Assembly: GCA_903951425.1 (NCBI GenBank)
Contig: CAJBBX010000040.1
Coordinates: 1 to 48,367, forward strand
DNA length: 48,367 nucleotides
Source of the DNA: an uncultured Chthonomonas sp.
GTDB taxonomy: Bacteria; Armatimonadota; Chthonomonadetes; Chthonomonadales; CAJBBX01
Reading direction: 5' to 3'
Position 1 is the first letter of the stretch; each line of letters begins with the position of its first letter. The position numbers were made by a program, and so were the translations under genes. This document shows positions 16,426 to 24,490 of the stretch, piece by piece. The notes under the pieces are model-generated. The model worked only from the letters and a program-made list of their open reading frames with translations, did not search any database and was not told the origin of the DNA.

Positions 16426-17511
16426 TCATGCGCGCGCCTCGGCGAATTCCGTCAGATAGGCCGCCAGCGCCTCGGCGCCTTCGTGCGGGAAGGCGTTGTA
16501 GATCGACGCGCGGAAGCCGCCCACGGAACGATGCCCCTTGAGGCCGCTCATGTCGCGTTCCCTGGCGCCCTGCAAGAAGGCGGGTTCGCGATCCTTGTCG
16601 CGGACGCGGAAGACGATGTTCATGATCGATCGGTCGCAGATTCGGCGCACCGGCACATCGAAGATGTCGGGATGGCTGTCCAAGGCGGCGTAGATCAGCG
16701 CCGACTTGCGCCGGTTGCGCGCCTCAACGACAGCCAGGCCGCCCTGGGCCTCGATCCACCGCGCCACCAGGCCCACCACATAGATGCCGAAGACCGGCGG
16801 CGTGTTGTAGAGGGAGTCGTTCTTGACGTGGGTGGCGTAGGCCAGCATGGCGGGCAGGTCCGGCGCGGCACGGGAGAGAAACGAGCGCCGTGCGATGACG
16901 ACTGTCACGCCAGCGGGGCCGGCGTTCTTCTGCGCCCCGGCGTAGACGAAGGCGCAGCGCGTGTGATCGATGTCGCGCGCCATGAAGTCCGACGACATGT
17001 CCACGGCCAGCGGCGTGACGCCCGTGACTGGCAGGTCGCACCACTGGGTGCCCTCAATAGTGTTGTTCGTAGTGATGTGGTAGTAGGCCGCGCCCGCCGC
17101 AGGCGGCTCAAAGGCGGGGATCTCGGAGTAGTGGGCCTCCACGGACGAAGCCGCAACGCGCACGTTGCCGTAGCGCCGCGCCTCCTTCATGGCCTTCAGC
17201 GACCACTCCCCTGTGTCCACATAGTCGGCCGAGCGCCCCTCGGCCAAGAAGTTCATGGGCAGCATGGCGAACTGCATGCTGGCGCCGCCGCCGAGGAAGA
17301 GGACCTCGTACTCGTTGGCGTCCAGGTTCAGCACACGCAGTAGTGTTGACTTGGCCTCTGAGTGAATGGCCGCGAACTCGCGCCCACGGTGGCTGATCTC
17401 GAGGATCGACATGCCCGACCCGTCGATCTCCAGCACGGCCTGCGACGCCTGGCGGAGGACCTCCTCAGGCAGGATGGCCGGCCCCGGGCTGAAGTTGTAG
17501 ATGCGTTTCAT
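16426..17511 (-). CDS. serC: Phosphoserine aminotransferase
   Basis: Starting at the ATG that gives MKRIYNFSPGPA, the product is 361 residues, the usual SerC length. The open frame continues further upstream but that stretch lacks homology and is excluded. SerC converts 3-phosphohydroxypyruvate and glutamate to phosphoserine and 2-oxoglutarate, and also serves pyridoxal phosphate synthesis in some bacteria. Lys195 in AGAQKNAGPAG is the PLP-binding lysine. HRGREF (41-46), GGGASMQF (74-81), TTNNTIEG (147-154) and SSDFMAR (173-179) are family signatures. The ribosome site is weak. It is the first gene of a minus-strand series leading to the CDF and S41 protease genes. No serA or serB is nearby. 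Confidence 0.95.
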   Translation of the reverse strand: MKRIYNFSPGPAILPEEVLRQASQAVLEIDGSGMSILEISHRGREFAAIHSEAKSTLLRVLNLDANEYEVLFLGGGASMQFAMLPMNFLAEGRSADYVDTGEWSLKAMKEARRYGNVRVAASSVEAHYSEIPAFEPPAAGAAYYHITTNNTIEGTQWCDLPVTGVTPLAVDMSSDFMARDIDHTRCAFVYAGAQKNAGPAGVTVVIARRSFLSRAAPDLPAMLAYATHVKNDSLYNTPPVFGIYVVGLVARWIEAQGGLAVVEARNRRKSALIYAALDSHPDIFDVPVRRICDRSIMNIVFRVRDKDREPAFLQGARERDMSGLKGHRSVGGFRASIYNAFPHEGAEALAAYLTEFAEARA

Positions 17512-17659
17512 GGCATGTTCCGTGTACTCGGATTCCGGGTCGGGCCCGTCGGCGCAACCCCGGACATTAAGGTTACCCGGCAAGTGCGAACCGCGCGGGG
17601 CAGGAAACGGGCCTCGGCGGGTGTAATCTAGCGGTGCAACTACTGAGGTGACCACCTGT

Positions 17660-19021
17660 ATGCGCGTCTTCTTCGCCGTAACCTTCGTCGTCTTGGTCGG
17701 GCTCTCGCTCCTGGCCTGGTCCATCAGGCCCAACGTGGCCGAGCCCGGCAAGACGGCGCTCACCTGGGTGTCTGACGACAACCCGGCCCGCCGTGAGCAG
17801 ATCAACCTCTTCAACCGGCTGCACAAGGACCTGACGCTGCGGCTGGACCCGAACAACACGGGCATGGAGAAGGTGATCGTCCAGTCGTTGGCCGGGGTCG
17901 GGCCCGACCTGTTCGACTGCTACGACACCTTCCAGCTCTCGGCCTACGTCAAGTCCGGCATCGCCTGGGACGTGACCGACGAACTGGCCAGGCTAGGCCT
18001 CGACCCTGCGAAGCAGACCTGGAAGGCCGTTCAGGCGGACTCGATCTACGAGGGCAGAGCCTACGGTTTTGGTAACAACGTGGGCGCCGACGCGGTCTGG
18101 TTCAACAAGAGCATCTTCGACCGTGAGGGCATCCCCTACCCCAAGGGCCCGTGGCGTTGGCCGGAGTTCATCCAACTTGCCCAGCGGCTGACCCACCGCG
18201 ACGCCAACGGCCGAGCCACACAGTTCGGGTTCATGTGCGAATGGTGGCAGTGGCTCCACTTCGTCTACCAGTTCGGCGGACGGGTCTATTCGGAGGACGG
18301 CACGCGCTGCGTGGTCGACTCGCCGGAGACCGTCGCGGCCGTTCAGCTGCTGTATGACCTTATCTACAAGTACAAGGTGATGCCCAGCCCGGTTGAGGAG
18401 GCCGCCATGGCCACCCAGGGCGGCTGGGGCTCCGGGACCATCACGCGGTTCGGCGCCGACAAGGGCGCCATGGCCCTGGGCGGGCGCTGGTGGCTCTGCA
18501 CGCTGCGGGACTACAAGGGGCTGCGCTTGGGCGTGGTGGAGTGCCCGTACAGCGTCAAGCGCGTCTTCCGCGGCTACGGCAAGGGCACGCTGATCAACAA
18601 GAACAGCCCGCGCAGGCAGGAAGCGCTGAAGTTCCTGATCTACCAGGCCGGCCGCGAGTACAACCAGCTGATCAGCGACCAGGCCGATGCCCTGGGCCCG
18701 GTGGTGAAGTTCGCCTATGAGCCGCGCTACTTGCTGAACCCCAAACACCCCGAAGAGGACTACAACGTCGTCTGGCGTGACGCGCTTGAGCGGGCCACGC
18801 CCGACCAGTACTCGCCCTTCATCAACGGCCAGGTGGCGCTCAGGCTGCTTAACAAGCAACTCGACCTGGTGAAGAACAACCAGAAGACCGCCAAAGCCGC
18901 CATGCGCGACGCGGCCCTGCAGCTGAACCGCGAGATCGCCCGCGGACTGGAGCAGGACCCCGAGTTGGCGCGGCGCTACCGCGATATCACCGGCCGCACG
19001 GCCCCAGGAGGCGCCCAGTGA
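17660..19021 (+). CDS. ABC sugar transporter, extracellular substrate-binding protein (membrane-anchored)
   Basis: This 453-residue family 1 extracellular solute-binding protein supplies substrate to the two permeases that follow. The ATG at 17660 is preferred over a GTG 12 bases earlier because GAGGTG lies nine bases before it. Typical features are DLFDCYDTF near 85, WRWPEFIQLAQRL near 165 and a WWLC/Trp-rich cleft segment. An N-terminal hydrophobic segment (2-22) is present, but there is no lipobox cysteine, so it is probably held by an uncleaved anchor or released after ordinary signal cleavage. The permease start overlaps the stop by GTGA. The sugar is unknown; the adjacent oxidoreductase and glycosidases hint at an oligosaccharide or polyol. 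Confidence 0.88.
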   Translation: MRVFFAVTFVVLVGLSLLAWSIRPNVAEPGKTALTWVSDDNPARREQINLFNRLHKDLTLRLDPNNTGMEKVIVQSLAGVGPDLFDCYDTFQLSAYVKSGIAWDVTDELARLGLDPAKQTWKAVQADSIYEGRAYGFGNNVGADAVWFNKSIFDREGIPYPKGPWRWPEFIQLAQRLTHRDANGRATQFGFMCEWWQWLHFVYQFGGRVYSEDGTRCVVDSPETVAAVQLLYDLIYKYKVMPSPVEEAAMATQGGWGSGTITRFGADKGAMALGGRWWLCTLRDYKGLRLGVVECPYSVKRVFRGYGKGTLINKNSPRRQEALKFLIYQAGREYNQLISDQADALGPVVKFAYEPRYLLNPKHPEEDYNVVWRDALERATPDQYSPFINGQVALRLLNKQLDLVKNNQKTAKAAMRDAALQLNREIARGLEQDPELARRYRDITGRTAPGGAQ

Positions 19022-19998
19022 CCGGCAAGCTTCGGCCCGGAGAGGCCCGGAACCGCCGCGACACGGTGGCGGCTCTCCTCTTCCTGTTGCCCAACTTCCT
19101 GGGCTTCGTCATCTTCACGAGCGGGCCCGTCATCTTCTCACTGGCTGCCAGCTTCACCAACTGGAACCTGCAGCAGACCGTACCGTTCCGCTGGGTCGGC
19201 TTTGAGAACTACGGCAGGCTCCTGGCCGACCCCGAGTTCCACCTCTACGCGGTGAACACGGCCTACTTCCTCCTGGGCATGCCGCTGGCTATTGCAGGGT
19301 CGCTCTGCCTGGCGATGATGCTGAGCCAGAAGCTGAAGGGCATCGTCGTCTACCGCACGCTCTTCTACCTACCCAGCTTCACCAGCGGCGTGGCCCTGAT
19401 GATCCTCTGGAAGGCGCTCTACAACCCGGACTTCGGCCCGGTCAACGCCATGATCGACTGGGTGACCCACAGCCTGCACCTCTCCATCGCCGCGCCGCAG
19501 TGGCTACTCTCGACGCAGAACGTGCTGGGCCTGGACGTGGAGAAGGTCGGCATCACCGCCAAGCAGCTGGGGATCGGCGCCCGTGACGCCATCATCATCA
19601 TGGGCATCTGGACGGCTGTGGGCGGCAACAACATGCTGCTCTACCTGGCCGCGCTGACCAACGTGCCGCAGGAACTGAGCGAGGCGGCGGAGCTGGACGG
19701 CGCAGGGCCGTGGCAAGTCTTCCGCAACGTGACCTGGCCACAGCTCGCCCCGACGACCTTCTTCATCGTGGTGATGAGCTTCATCGGCGGACTGCAGGGC
19801 GGGTTCGAGCAGGCCAGGGTCATGACCGCCGGAGGGCCCGCGGGCACCACCACGACGCTGGCGTACCACATCTACACCAAGGCCTTCGAGGAGTTCCAGA
19901 TCGGCTACGCGTCAGCCGTCTCGTGGGTGCTCTTCGCGCTCGTCTTCGCGGCGACCGCCATCAACTGGAAGTTCGGCAACCGGGAGGTGAGCTACTGA
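19018..19998 (+). CDS. ABC sugar transporter permease (MalF/UgpA-like)
   Basis: This 326-residue inner-membrane permease has six predicted helices. The cytoplasmic EAA loop ELSEAAELDGAGPWQVF lies at about 220-236 and docks the ATPase. A long periplasmic loop sits between helices 3 and 4. The start is GTG, overlapping the binding-protein stop by four bases. The stop overlaps the next permease as TGATG. It forms a heterodimer with that permease. No ATP-binding subunit follows, so a shared MsmK/UgpC-type ATPase encoded elsewhere is the likely partner, as is common for this transporter family. Confidence 0.92.
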   Translation: MTGKLRPGEARNRRDTVAALLFLLPNFLGFVIFTSGPVIFSLAASFTNWNLQQTVPFRWVGFENYGRLLADPEFHLYAVNTAYFLLGMPLAIAGSLCLAMMLSQKLKGIVVYRTLFYLPSFTSGVALMILWKALYNPDFGPVNAMIDWVTHSLHLSIAAPQWLLSTQNVLGLDVEKVGITAKQLGIGARDAIIIMGIWTAVGGNNMLLYLAALTNVPQELSEAAELDGAGPWQVFRNVTWPQLAPTTFFIVVMSFIGGLQGGFEQARVMTAGGPAGTTTTLAYHIYTKAFEEFQIGYASAVSWVLFALVFAATAINWKFGNREVSY

Positions 19999-20813
19999 TG
20001 GCCAAACCGATCCGGACCGTGCTGATCTACCTGGGCCTGAGCCTCGTGGCCCTGACCATGCTACTGCCCTTCCTATGGATGGTGCTGGCGAGCCTGAAGC
20101 CGTTGCGCGAGGTGGAGATGCTCAACCCGCTCCCCACCGAATGGCACCCGGAAAACTACCGCAAGGTCTTCGAGCAGATCCCGTTCGCCCGCTACTACTT
20201 CAACAGCGTCTTCATCTCGGCGTGGATCACGTTCCTGCAGTGCCTGACGAGCTGCATGGCGGCGTTCGCGTTCGCCCGGCTCAACTGGAAGGGCCGCGAC
20301 GGCGTCTTCCGGCTTTACCTGGCCACGCTGATGATCCCCGGCGTCGTCACCATGATCCCGAACTACACGCTCATGGTGAAGCTGCACATACTCGATAGCT
20401 ACACAGGGCTCATCGTACCCGCCAGCTTCAGCGCGTTCGGCACGTTCCTGCTGCGGCAGTTCATGCTGACGATCCCGCCGGCGCTAGACGAGGCCGCTGA
20501 GATCGACGGCGCGGGACGCTGGCAGGTCTTCTGGGACGTGATCATGCCGCTGGCGCGTCCGGGCATCATCACACTGGGCATCTTCACCTTCATGGGGACC
20601 TATGGCTCGTTCTTCTGGCCGCTGATCCTCATCAAGAGCGAGCACCTGCGCACGCTGCCCATCGGTATGCTCTTCTTCGATACCAACTACGGACGGCAGA
20701 CCAACCTCATTATGGCGGCCAGCGTGATGAACATCATCCCGCTGATCATCCTGTTCGTCACGTCGCAGAAGTTCCTCGTGAAGGGCATCCAGCTGGGAGC
20801 CGTCAAGGGGTAG
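19998..20813 (+). CDS. ABC sugar transporter permease (MalG/UgpE-like)
   Basis: Starting at the ATG in the TGATG overlap with the first permease, with GGGAGGTGA seven bases upstream, the product is 271 residues, normal for MalG-type permeases. A longer open frame in front is not used. The EAA loop ALDEAAEIDGAGRWQVF (about 159-175) and the C-terminal QKFLVKGIQLGAVKG ending are typical of carbohydrate permeases. It pairs with the preceding permease to form the membrane channel. It is the last gene of the three-gene importer and ends at a strong hairpin. Confidence 0.93.
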   Translation: MAKPIRTVLIYLGLSLVALTMLLPFLWMVLASLKPLREVEMLNPLPTEWHPENYRKVFEQIPFARYYFNSVFISAWITFLQCLTSCMAAFAFARLNWKGRDGVFRLYLATLMIPGVVTMIPNYTLMVKLHILDSYTGLIVPASFSAFGTFLLRQFMLTIPPALDEAAEIDGAGRWQVFWDVIMPLARPGIITLGIFTFMGTYGSFFWPLILIKSEHLRTLPIGMLFFDTNYGRQTNLIMAASVMNIIPLIILFVTSQKFLVKGIQLGAVKG

Positions 20814-20826
20814 CTCCCGACGTGTT

Positions 20827-20872
20827 GCGGCCCCTCTGTCCAACCCCATCGCCGGGCGGACAGAGGGGCCGC
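20827..20872. terminator. Bidirectional terminator, perfect 15-bp hairpin
   Basis: Arms 20827-20841 and 20858-20872 are perfectly complementary over 15 bp with a 16-base loop. The element fills the 64-bp gap between the convergent permease and oxidoreductase genes, so it can serve both strands. There is no T-tract on either side. Confidence 0.8.
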
Positions 20873-20877
20873 TTGGC

Positions 20878-21879
20878 TTACTCCAGAGGCAGCGTGATGC
20901 GCTGCTTGCGCCGGGCCGACTCGAGGATGGCCAGCGTCAGCTCGATGTTGGCCATGCCCTCCTCGCCTGGGATCGTACAGGGCTTGTCCTCGGCGATGGC
21001 CTCCACCCACTCGCGGATCTCGCGGCGCAGGCCGTACTCGCGGTTGGCGGACACCTGCTCACCGGTCAGGTCCAGGGGCTCTCGACCGGTGTGGGAGCGG
21101 TAGGTGAAAGACGTGCCCCACTGGAACCGGACAGCGCCCTCGGTGCCACTGATCTCCACCTCGGCCCGCCCGATGGCGTTGTACATGCCCTCGTTCAGCG
21201 TGCAGACGGCGCCGCCCTCGAACTCCACCACGGCGGTTGTGCAGACGGACCAGAGCGGGCTGGCGGGATCGATGACGAAGTCCCAACCTGTCACGGCCAC
21301 CGGCTTCCCGAAGACGCAGCGCATGAAGTCGATCTCATGCACGGAGACCTCGAAGAGGTGGTGCCATACCTTCGCGGGGTCGTCACGCCAGGTGCCGTCC
21401 CAGTGAGGCTTGGGCGGACCATAGCGGAAGATGGTCCCGTACTTCAGTTGCCCGAGCTCACCCGCCTCAGCCATCTCGATGGCCTTTGCGAAGTCGGGGA
21501 TGTAGCGCAGGACCTGGCCGATCTGCAACTTCAGGCCGCGCGAGGCGCAGGCGTCGATCATGGCGCGGCAGTCGGCCATGGAGCCGGCCATGGGCTTCTC
21601 GCAGAAGACATGCTTGCCAGCGGCGGCGGCGGCCAGCGTGCACGGCAAATGACAATGGTTTGGCGGGGCGACGATGACCGCGTCGAACTCGCACTCGGCC
21701 AGGGCGCTCTCCCATTCGCACCACGCCGGCACCCCTAGATCCGCTACCAGCCGACCGCGGGCGCCTTCGTCCGGGTCGACCCCGCCCACCAGCCTGACGC
21801 CGGGGATAGAGTCCAGCTGCCCGACAAGGCCGCGGCCCATGCCGCCGCATCCCACCAGCACCACACGCAGGTCCGCCAT
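20878..21879 (-). CDS. Gfo/Idh/MocA family NAD(P)-dependent oxidoreductase
   Basis: Starting at the ATG with AAGGAG seven bases upstream, the product is 333 residues, typical of the family. The N-terminal Rossmann fold has GCGGMG at 10-15 and Asp35 (GGVDPD), an acidic residue at the end of strand two that favours NAD. EKPMAG at 94-99 is the conserved substrate-site motif. The C-terminal alpha/beta domain includes VSVHEIDFMRCVFG with the usual catalytic His. Members oxidise or epimerise sugars, inositols or amino sugars in the cytoplasm. It converges on the sugar ABC importer and may act on the imported sugar. A ceramidase-like gene lies 83 bases upstream on the same strand. Confidence 0.9.
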   Translation of the reverse strand: MADLRVVLVGCGGMGRGLVGQLDSIPGVRLVGGVDPDEGARGRLVADLGVPAWCEWESALAECEFDAVIVAPPNHCHLPCTLAAAAAGKHVFCEKPMAGSMADCRAMIDACASRGLKLQIGQVLRYIPDFAKAIEMAEAGELGQLKYGTIFRYGPPKPHWDGTWRDDPAKVWHHLFEVSVHEIDFMRCVFGKPVAVTGWDFVIDPASPLWSVCTTAVVEFEGGAVCTLNEGMYNAIGRAEVEISGTEGAVRFQWGTSFTYRSHTGREPLDLTGEQVSANREYGLRREIREWVEAIAEDKPCTIPGEEGMANIELTLAILESARRKQRITLPLE

Positions 21880-21904
21880 CGCACACTCCTTACCGTCGAT
21901 GTTG

Positions 21905-21960
21905 CGCCGCCGGCAGGGCGGCAAGGTTCGTCAGTCCGAACGCACGCCGCGCCGGCGGCG
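21905..21960 (-). terminator. Hairpin between ceramidase-like and oxidoreductase genes
   Basis: Arms 21905-21914 and 21951-21960 pair perfectly over 10 bp, and a smaller 5-bp stem (21926-21930 with 21937-21941) lies inside. It directly follows the ceramidase-like stop, which suggests termination or attenuation before the oxidoreductase gene. Confidence 0.5.
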
Positions 21961-21962
21961 GG

Positions 21963-23348
21963 TCACAACGTCAGCCGGCGTAGCCCGCAGGCGGCCGCGT
22001 CGCGCACCTTCTCCATTGAGCCGGGCGAGACCACCGCATGGACGGCCGCGTAGGAGCCGACATCGAACGCGTCCTCCTCGGGCAGGAAACCGAAGTACGG
22101 GCCATTTGCGAACGAGGCTACCATCACGAGCCGCTGCGGGAAGAGCGACCGCACCTGTGTTTGGAAGCCCACGGAGGCGTTGTGCGGTTGGGCGACCAGG
22201 AAGACGTCGCCCAGCCGCCAGGCCCAGACCGTGGTGCCGGCCATGGGCCCCGAACCGGTGGACTGACGGAGCCGATGCCATGTCCGGGCGCGCTCAGCGG
22301 CCACGCGGTCGTGCGCGGCCTCATAGTCGGTCTGGTGCTGCGTGAAGGTCGTGGCATCCCGCATGTAGAGGTTGACCTCGACGCAGAGCGCTGCGCAGGC
22401 CGACGCGGGGCCGGCGGGCAGGCTCTTCCAGAGCGCCAGGGGCACATCGCTGTTGGCCACCGACGAGAACTCCAATCGCGTCCTTGGCGGCAGCATGCCC
22501 TCCAACCCCGCCAGGACCCCGTAGCCCATGCGCCGCCCGTTGCGCTCCACCATCTCGATGGCTCCGGTGAACTGGTCGCGGGGCGCCTGATTGGCGCATG
22601 CGCCCTGGATGAACGCCAGCGGCGCTCCGGTGGCGTCCTCCACGACCTCGCGCATGGACCCTACCCAGTCCGGCGAGAGCTGGGCCGATGTCCAGCCCAA
22701 GCTCGTCAGGTCGCAAGCGTAGTTAACCAGGGTGACCACCGGGTGTCCGGCTATGGCGGTGACGCGTCCGAGGACCAGCTTGTGGTCGGCAGGGAGGCCG
22801 GGGTGGAAGCCGCAGATCACGCGGGGATGCCTCGGGTCGGGCAGATCCTGATTCGTCGCAAGCCCGCAGCGGACCGAGGCGAAACTGATGGTGCAGGGCT
22901 CGGCGCTCTCGCATGCGGCGCGCGCAGCGTTCACACATTCGACCTCGAGGCGGTCAAGGTAAGGCCCGATATGCTCGCCGCCGGGCCGGTCGGCATCGGC
23001 GCGTGTGAGGCACGGGCCGGCATGGGTATGCGTGAGGCAGATGACCAGATGCGAAGGGGCAAGCCTCAGGGCGCCGGCGACGGCCTGCCGCAACCTCGCC
23101 TCGTCCTCGGCGCATCGCCACCAGCCCAGATCCATGGTCAGAAGCACCAGGGGCATATCATCGACGCGGTGTCGGAACGAGACCGCCGTCAGGGTCAGGG
23201 GCCGGTGTACGCCCTGCGCCACATCATGGGTGCCGACGAGCCAGTTGCGCGTGGCAATGCCCACGGGCGGCGTGATGTCCGCACGTGCCACCCCCACGTA
23301 ACCGGTAAAGCCCGGGTGACTGTATGACAGGTCCGATCCCTCTCGCAT
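21963..23348 (-). CDS. Neutral/alkaline ceramidase-like N-terminal domain protein
   Basis: The 461-residue protein opens with GVARADITPPVG (about 19-30), the signature start of neutral/alkaline non-lysosomal ceramidase domains. It carries a THTHAGPC motif near 107-114, matching the metal-binding THTHSGPG region. NQAPRDQF, near 215, resembles the conserved N-P segment. Many bacterial members are hydrolases of unknown substrate and not proven ceramidases. No signal peptide is visible, so it may be cytoplasmic, unlike classical secreted ceramidases. The ATG has GGGAG upstream. It lies 47 bases after the methyltransferase gene and 83 before the oxidoreductase, probably in the same long transcription unit. 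Amide or ester hydrolysis is a guess. Confidence 0.75.
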   Translation of the reverse strand: MREGSDLSYSHPGFTGYVGVARADITPPVGIATRNWLVGTHDVAQGVHRPLTLTAVSFRHRVDDMPLVLLTMDLGWWRCAEDEARLRQAVAGALRLAPSHLVICLTHTHAGPCLTRADADRPGGEHIGPYLDRLEVECVNAARAACESAEPCTISFASVRCGLATNQDLPDPRHPRVICGFHPGLPADHKLVLGRVTAIAGHPVVTLVNYACDLTSLGWTSAQLSPDWVGSMREVVEDATGAPLAFIQGACANQAPRDQFTGAIEMVERNGRRMGYGVLAGLEGMLPPRTRLEFSSVANSDVPLALWKSLPAGPASACAALCVEVNLYMRDATTFTQHQTDYEAAHDRVAAERARTWHRLRQSTGSGPMAGTTVWAWRLGDVFLVAQPHNASVGFQTQVRSLFPQRLVMVASFANGPYFGFLPEEDAFDVGSYAAVHAVVSPGSMEKVRDAAACGLRRLTL

Positions 23349-23395
23349 ACCGGCTCCCTACAGCGCGATGACGGTCAGCCGAACTTGCGGATGTA

Positions 23396-24490
23396 CTATT
23401 CGCCAACAGGGGCCCGATCTCCTCCTGCAACGAGCGCAACCGTGACCTCACTTCGGTTGTGGAACAGGCGCCTCGCCCCGAGCACCAGGTACGCGGGTTC
23501 AAGGCGCTTCAGACCGGCGCGGACCGTCGCCAGCAGGGCGCGGTCCGTTACGCCGCCATCGGGCAGCTTCAGGGTCATGACGGCGGGCCCGCCGGGAGGC
23601 AGTAACGACGACGCCTGCAGCATAATGGCCGTCGACTGCCGTGGGTCGATGCGCATATCGTTCACGATCACGTCCGCCGGAGCTGCACCTGACAGGCGCT
23701 CCTCGATGCGCGCTCGCACGTGGGTGACCCGCTCGTGGCGCACCAGCGAAGGATGCAACTTGGCAGGGTCCACCGCCACGACCGAGAGGCCCTTCTCCAG
23801 CAGCACGCGCGTCCAGCCACCCGGCGCAGCGCCCATATCCAGCGCCACCCCGGAGGCCGGAAGCGCGACGCCGAAGGCCTCAAGCGCCTCGAGTAGCTTG
23901 AACTCGGCGCGGCTGATCTGGCCGTCGACCTCCTGGAAGCGGCGCTCGCCGCCGGGCCAGGTGCTGATGTTCGCCGCCGCGTCGGAGATGCCCATGAGGA
24001 GGCGGTCGCCCACGATGAGGGCCGAGACAATGCGCTCTGGGTACGCCGTCTCGATCAAGCAGTGCGTGACCTCCGCCGCCGCGGGTGCGAACTCGCGCTC
24101 CAGCGCCGTCATGCGCTCGACGCAGGCCGAGCCGTCGCGCTCTACGACGTGCCGGATCTGCACTGCGAGCGCCGTGTCGGATGGAGCCAGGTCTTCCAAG
24201 GCCTCCAGGCCCCGCTTCAGGGCGCCCGTGACACCTCGGAAGGGCGTTACAGGCTGTACCGTTTGAACCGGGGCCAGATGGCGCAGGAAGATGGGCGCGA
24301 CCCGCTTGACTTCGGCGGCGAACGGCTCGAACCCGCCGGGCAGCGGGACCAGCGCCAGGCCGTCGGCCAGCCACTGCGGCGCCGCCAGCTCGGGCCATGC
24401 GTCAGCCAGCTCGAGGCGCAGCAGGCCCTGCGCCTCCGAGGCGCAGGTGAGAAGGGCGCCGGCGCTGTCGGGACGAGCGGTATCCGTCAA
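23396..24490 (-). CDS. RlmM/FtsJ-like SAM-dependent ribose methyltransferase
   Basis: This 364-residue protein has a THUMP-like N-terminal half and a Rossmann methyltransferase domain from about 195. The SAM loop is MGAAPGGW (219-226). Lys198 (EFKLLEA), Asp278 (VNDM) and Lys308 (TLKLP) form the K-D-K arrangement of RrmJ/RlmM enzymes. This points to 2'-O-methylation of rRNA, with E. coli RlmM (23S rRNA C2498) the closest named model. The target here is not shown by sequence alone. The start is TTG, supported by AAGGAG eight bases upstream, and overlaps the CapA stop as TTGA. Its tight link to CapA and DUF3160 genes has no obvious functional logic. Confidence 0.82.
   Translation of the reverse strand: MTDTARPDSAGALLTCASEAQGLLRLELADAWPELAAPQWLADGLALVPLPGGFEPFAAEVKRVAPIFLRHLAPVQTVQPVTPFRGVTGALKRGLEALEDLAPSDTALAVQIRHVVERDGSACVERMTALEREFAPAAAEVTHCLIETAYPERIVSALIVGDRLLMGISDAAANISTWPGGERRFQEVDGQISRAEFKLLEALEAFGVALPASGVALDMGAAPGGWTRVLLEKGLSVVAVDPAKLHPSLVRHERVTHVRARIEERLSGAAPADVIVNDMRIDPRQSTAIMLQASSLLPPGGPAVMTLKLPDGGVTDRALLATVRAGLKRLEPAYLVLGARRLFHNRSEVTVALVAGGDRAPVGE

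Noticed and set aside
16261-17343. Long open frame (360 codons) on the plus strand over the serC and CDF genes
   Set aside because: It overlaps serC, which has clear family motifs. The sequence is Gly/Arg/His-rich and lacks any recognisable domain, as expected for an antisense frame in GC-rich DNA.
16426-17865. N-terminal extension of serC up to 17865
   Set aside because: The additional 118 residues have no homology to SerC and overlap the divergent promoter region. The ATG at 17511 gives the standard length and start.
19710-20813. Long start for the second permease
   Set aside because: The additional codons overlap the first permease in another frame. A strong ribosome site precedes the ATG at 19998.
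22038-23327. 429-codon open frame on the plus strand over the ceramidase-like gene
   Set aside because: The minus-strand gene carries the ITPP and THTHAGP signatures and has a ribosome site. The plus frame has low-complexity composition and no match.
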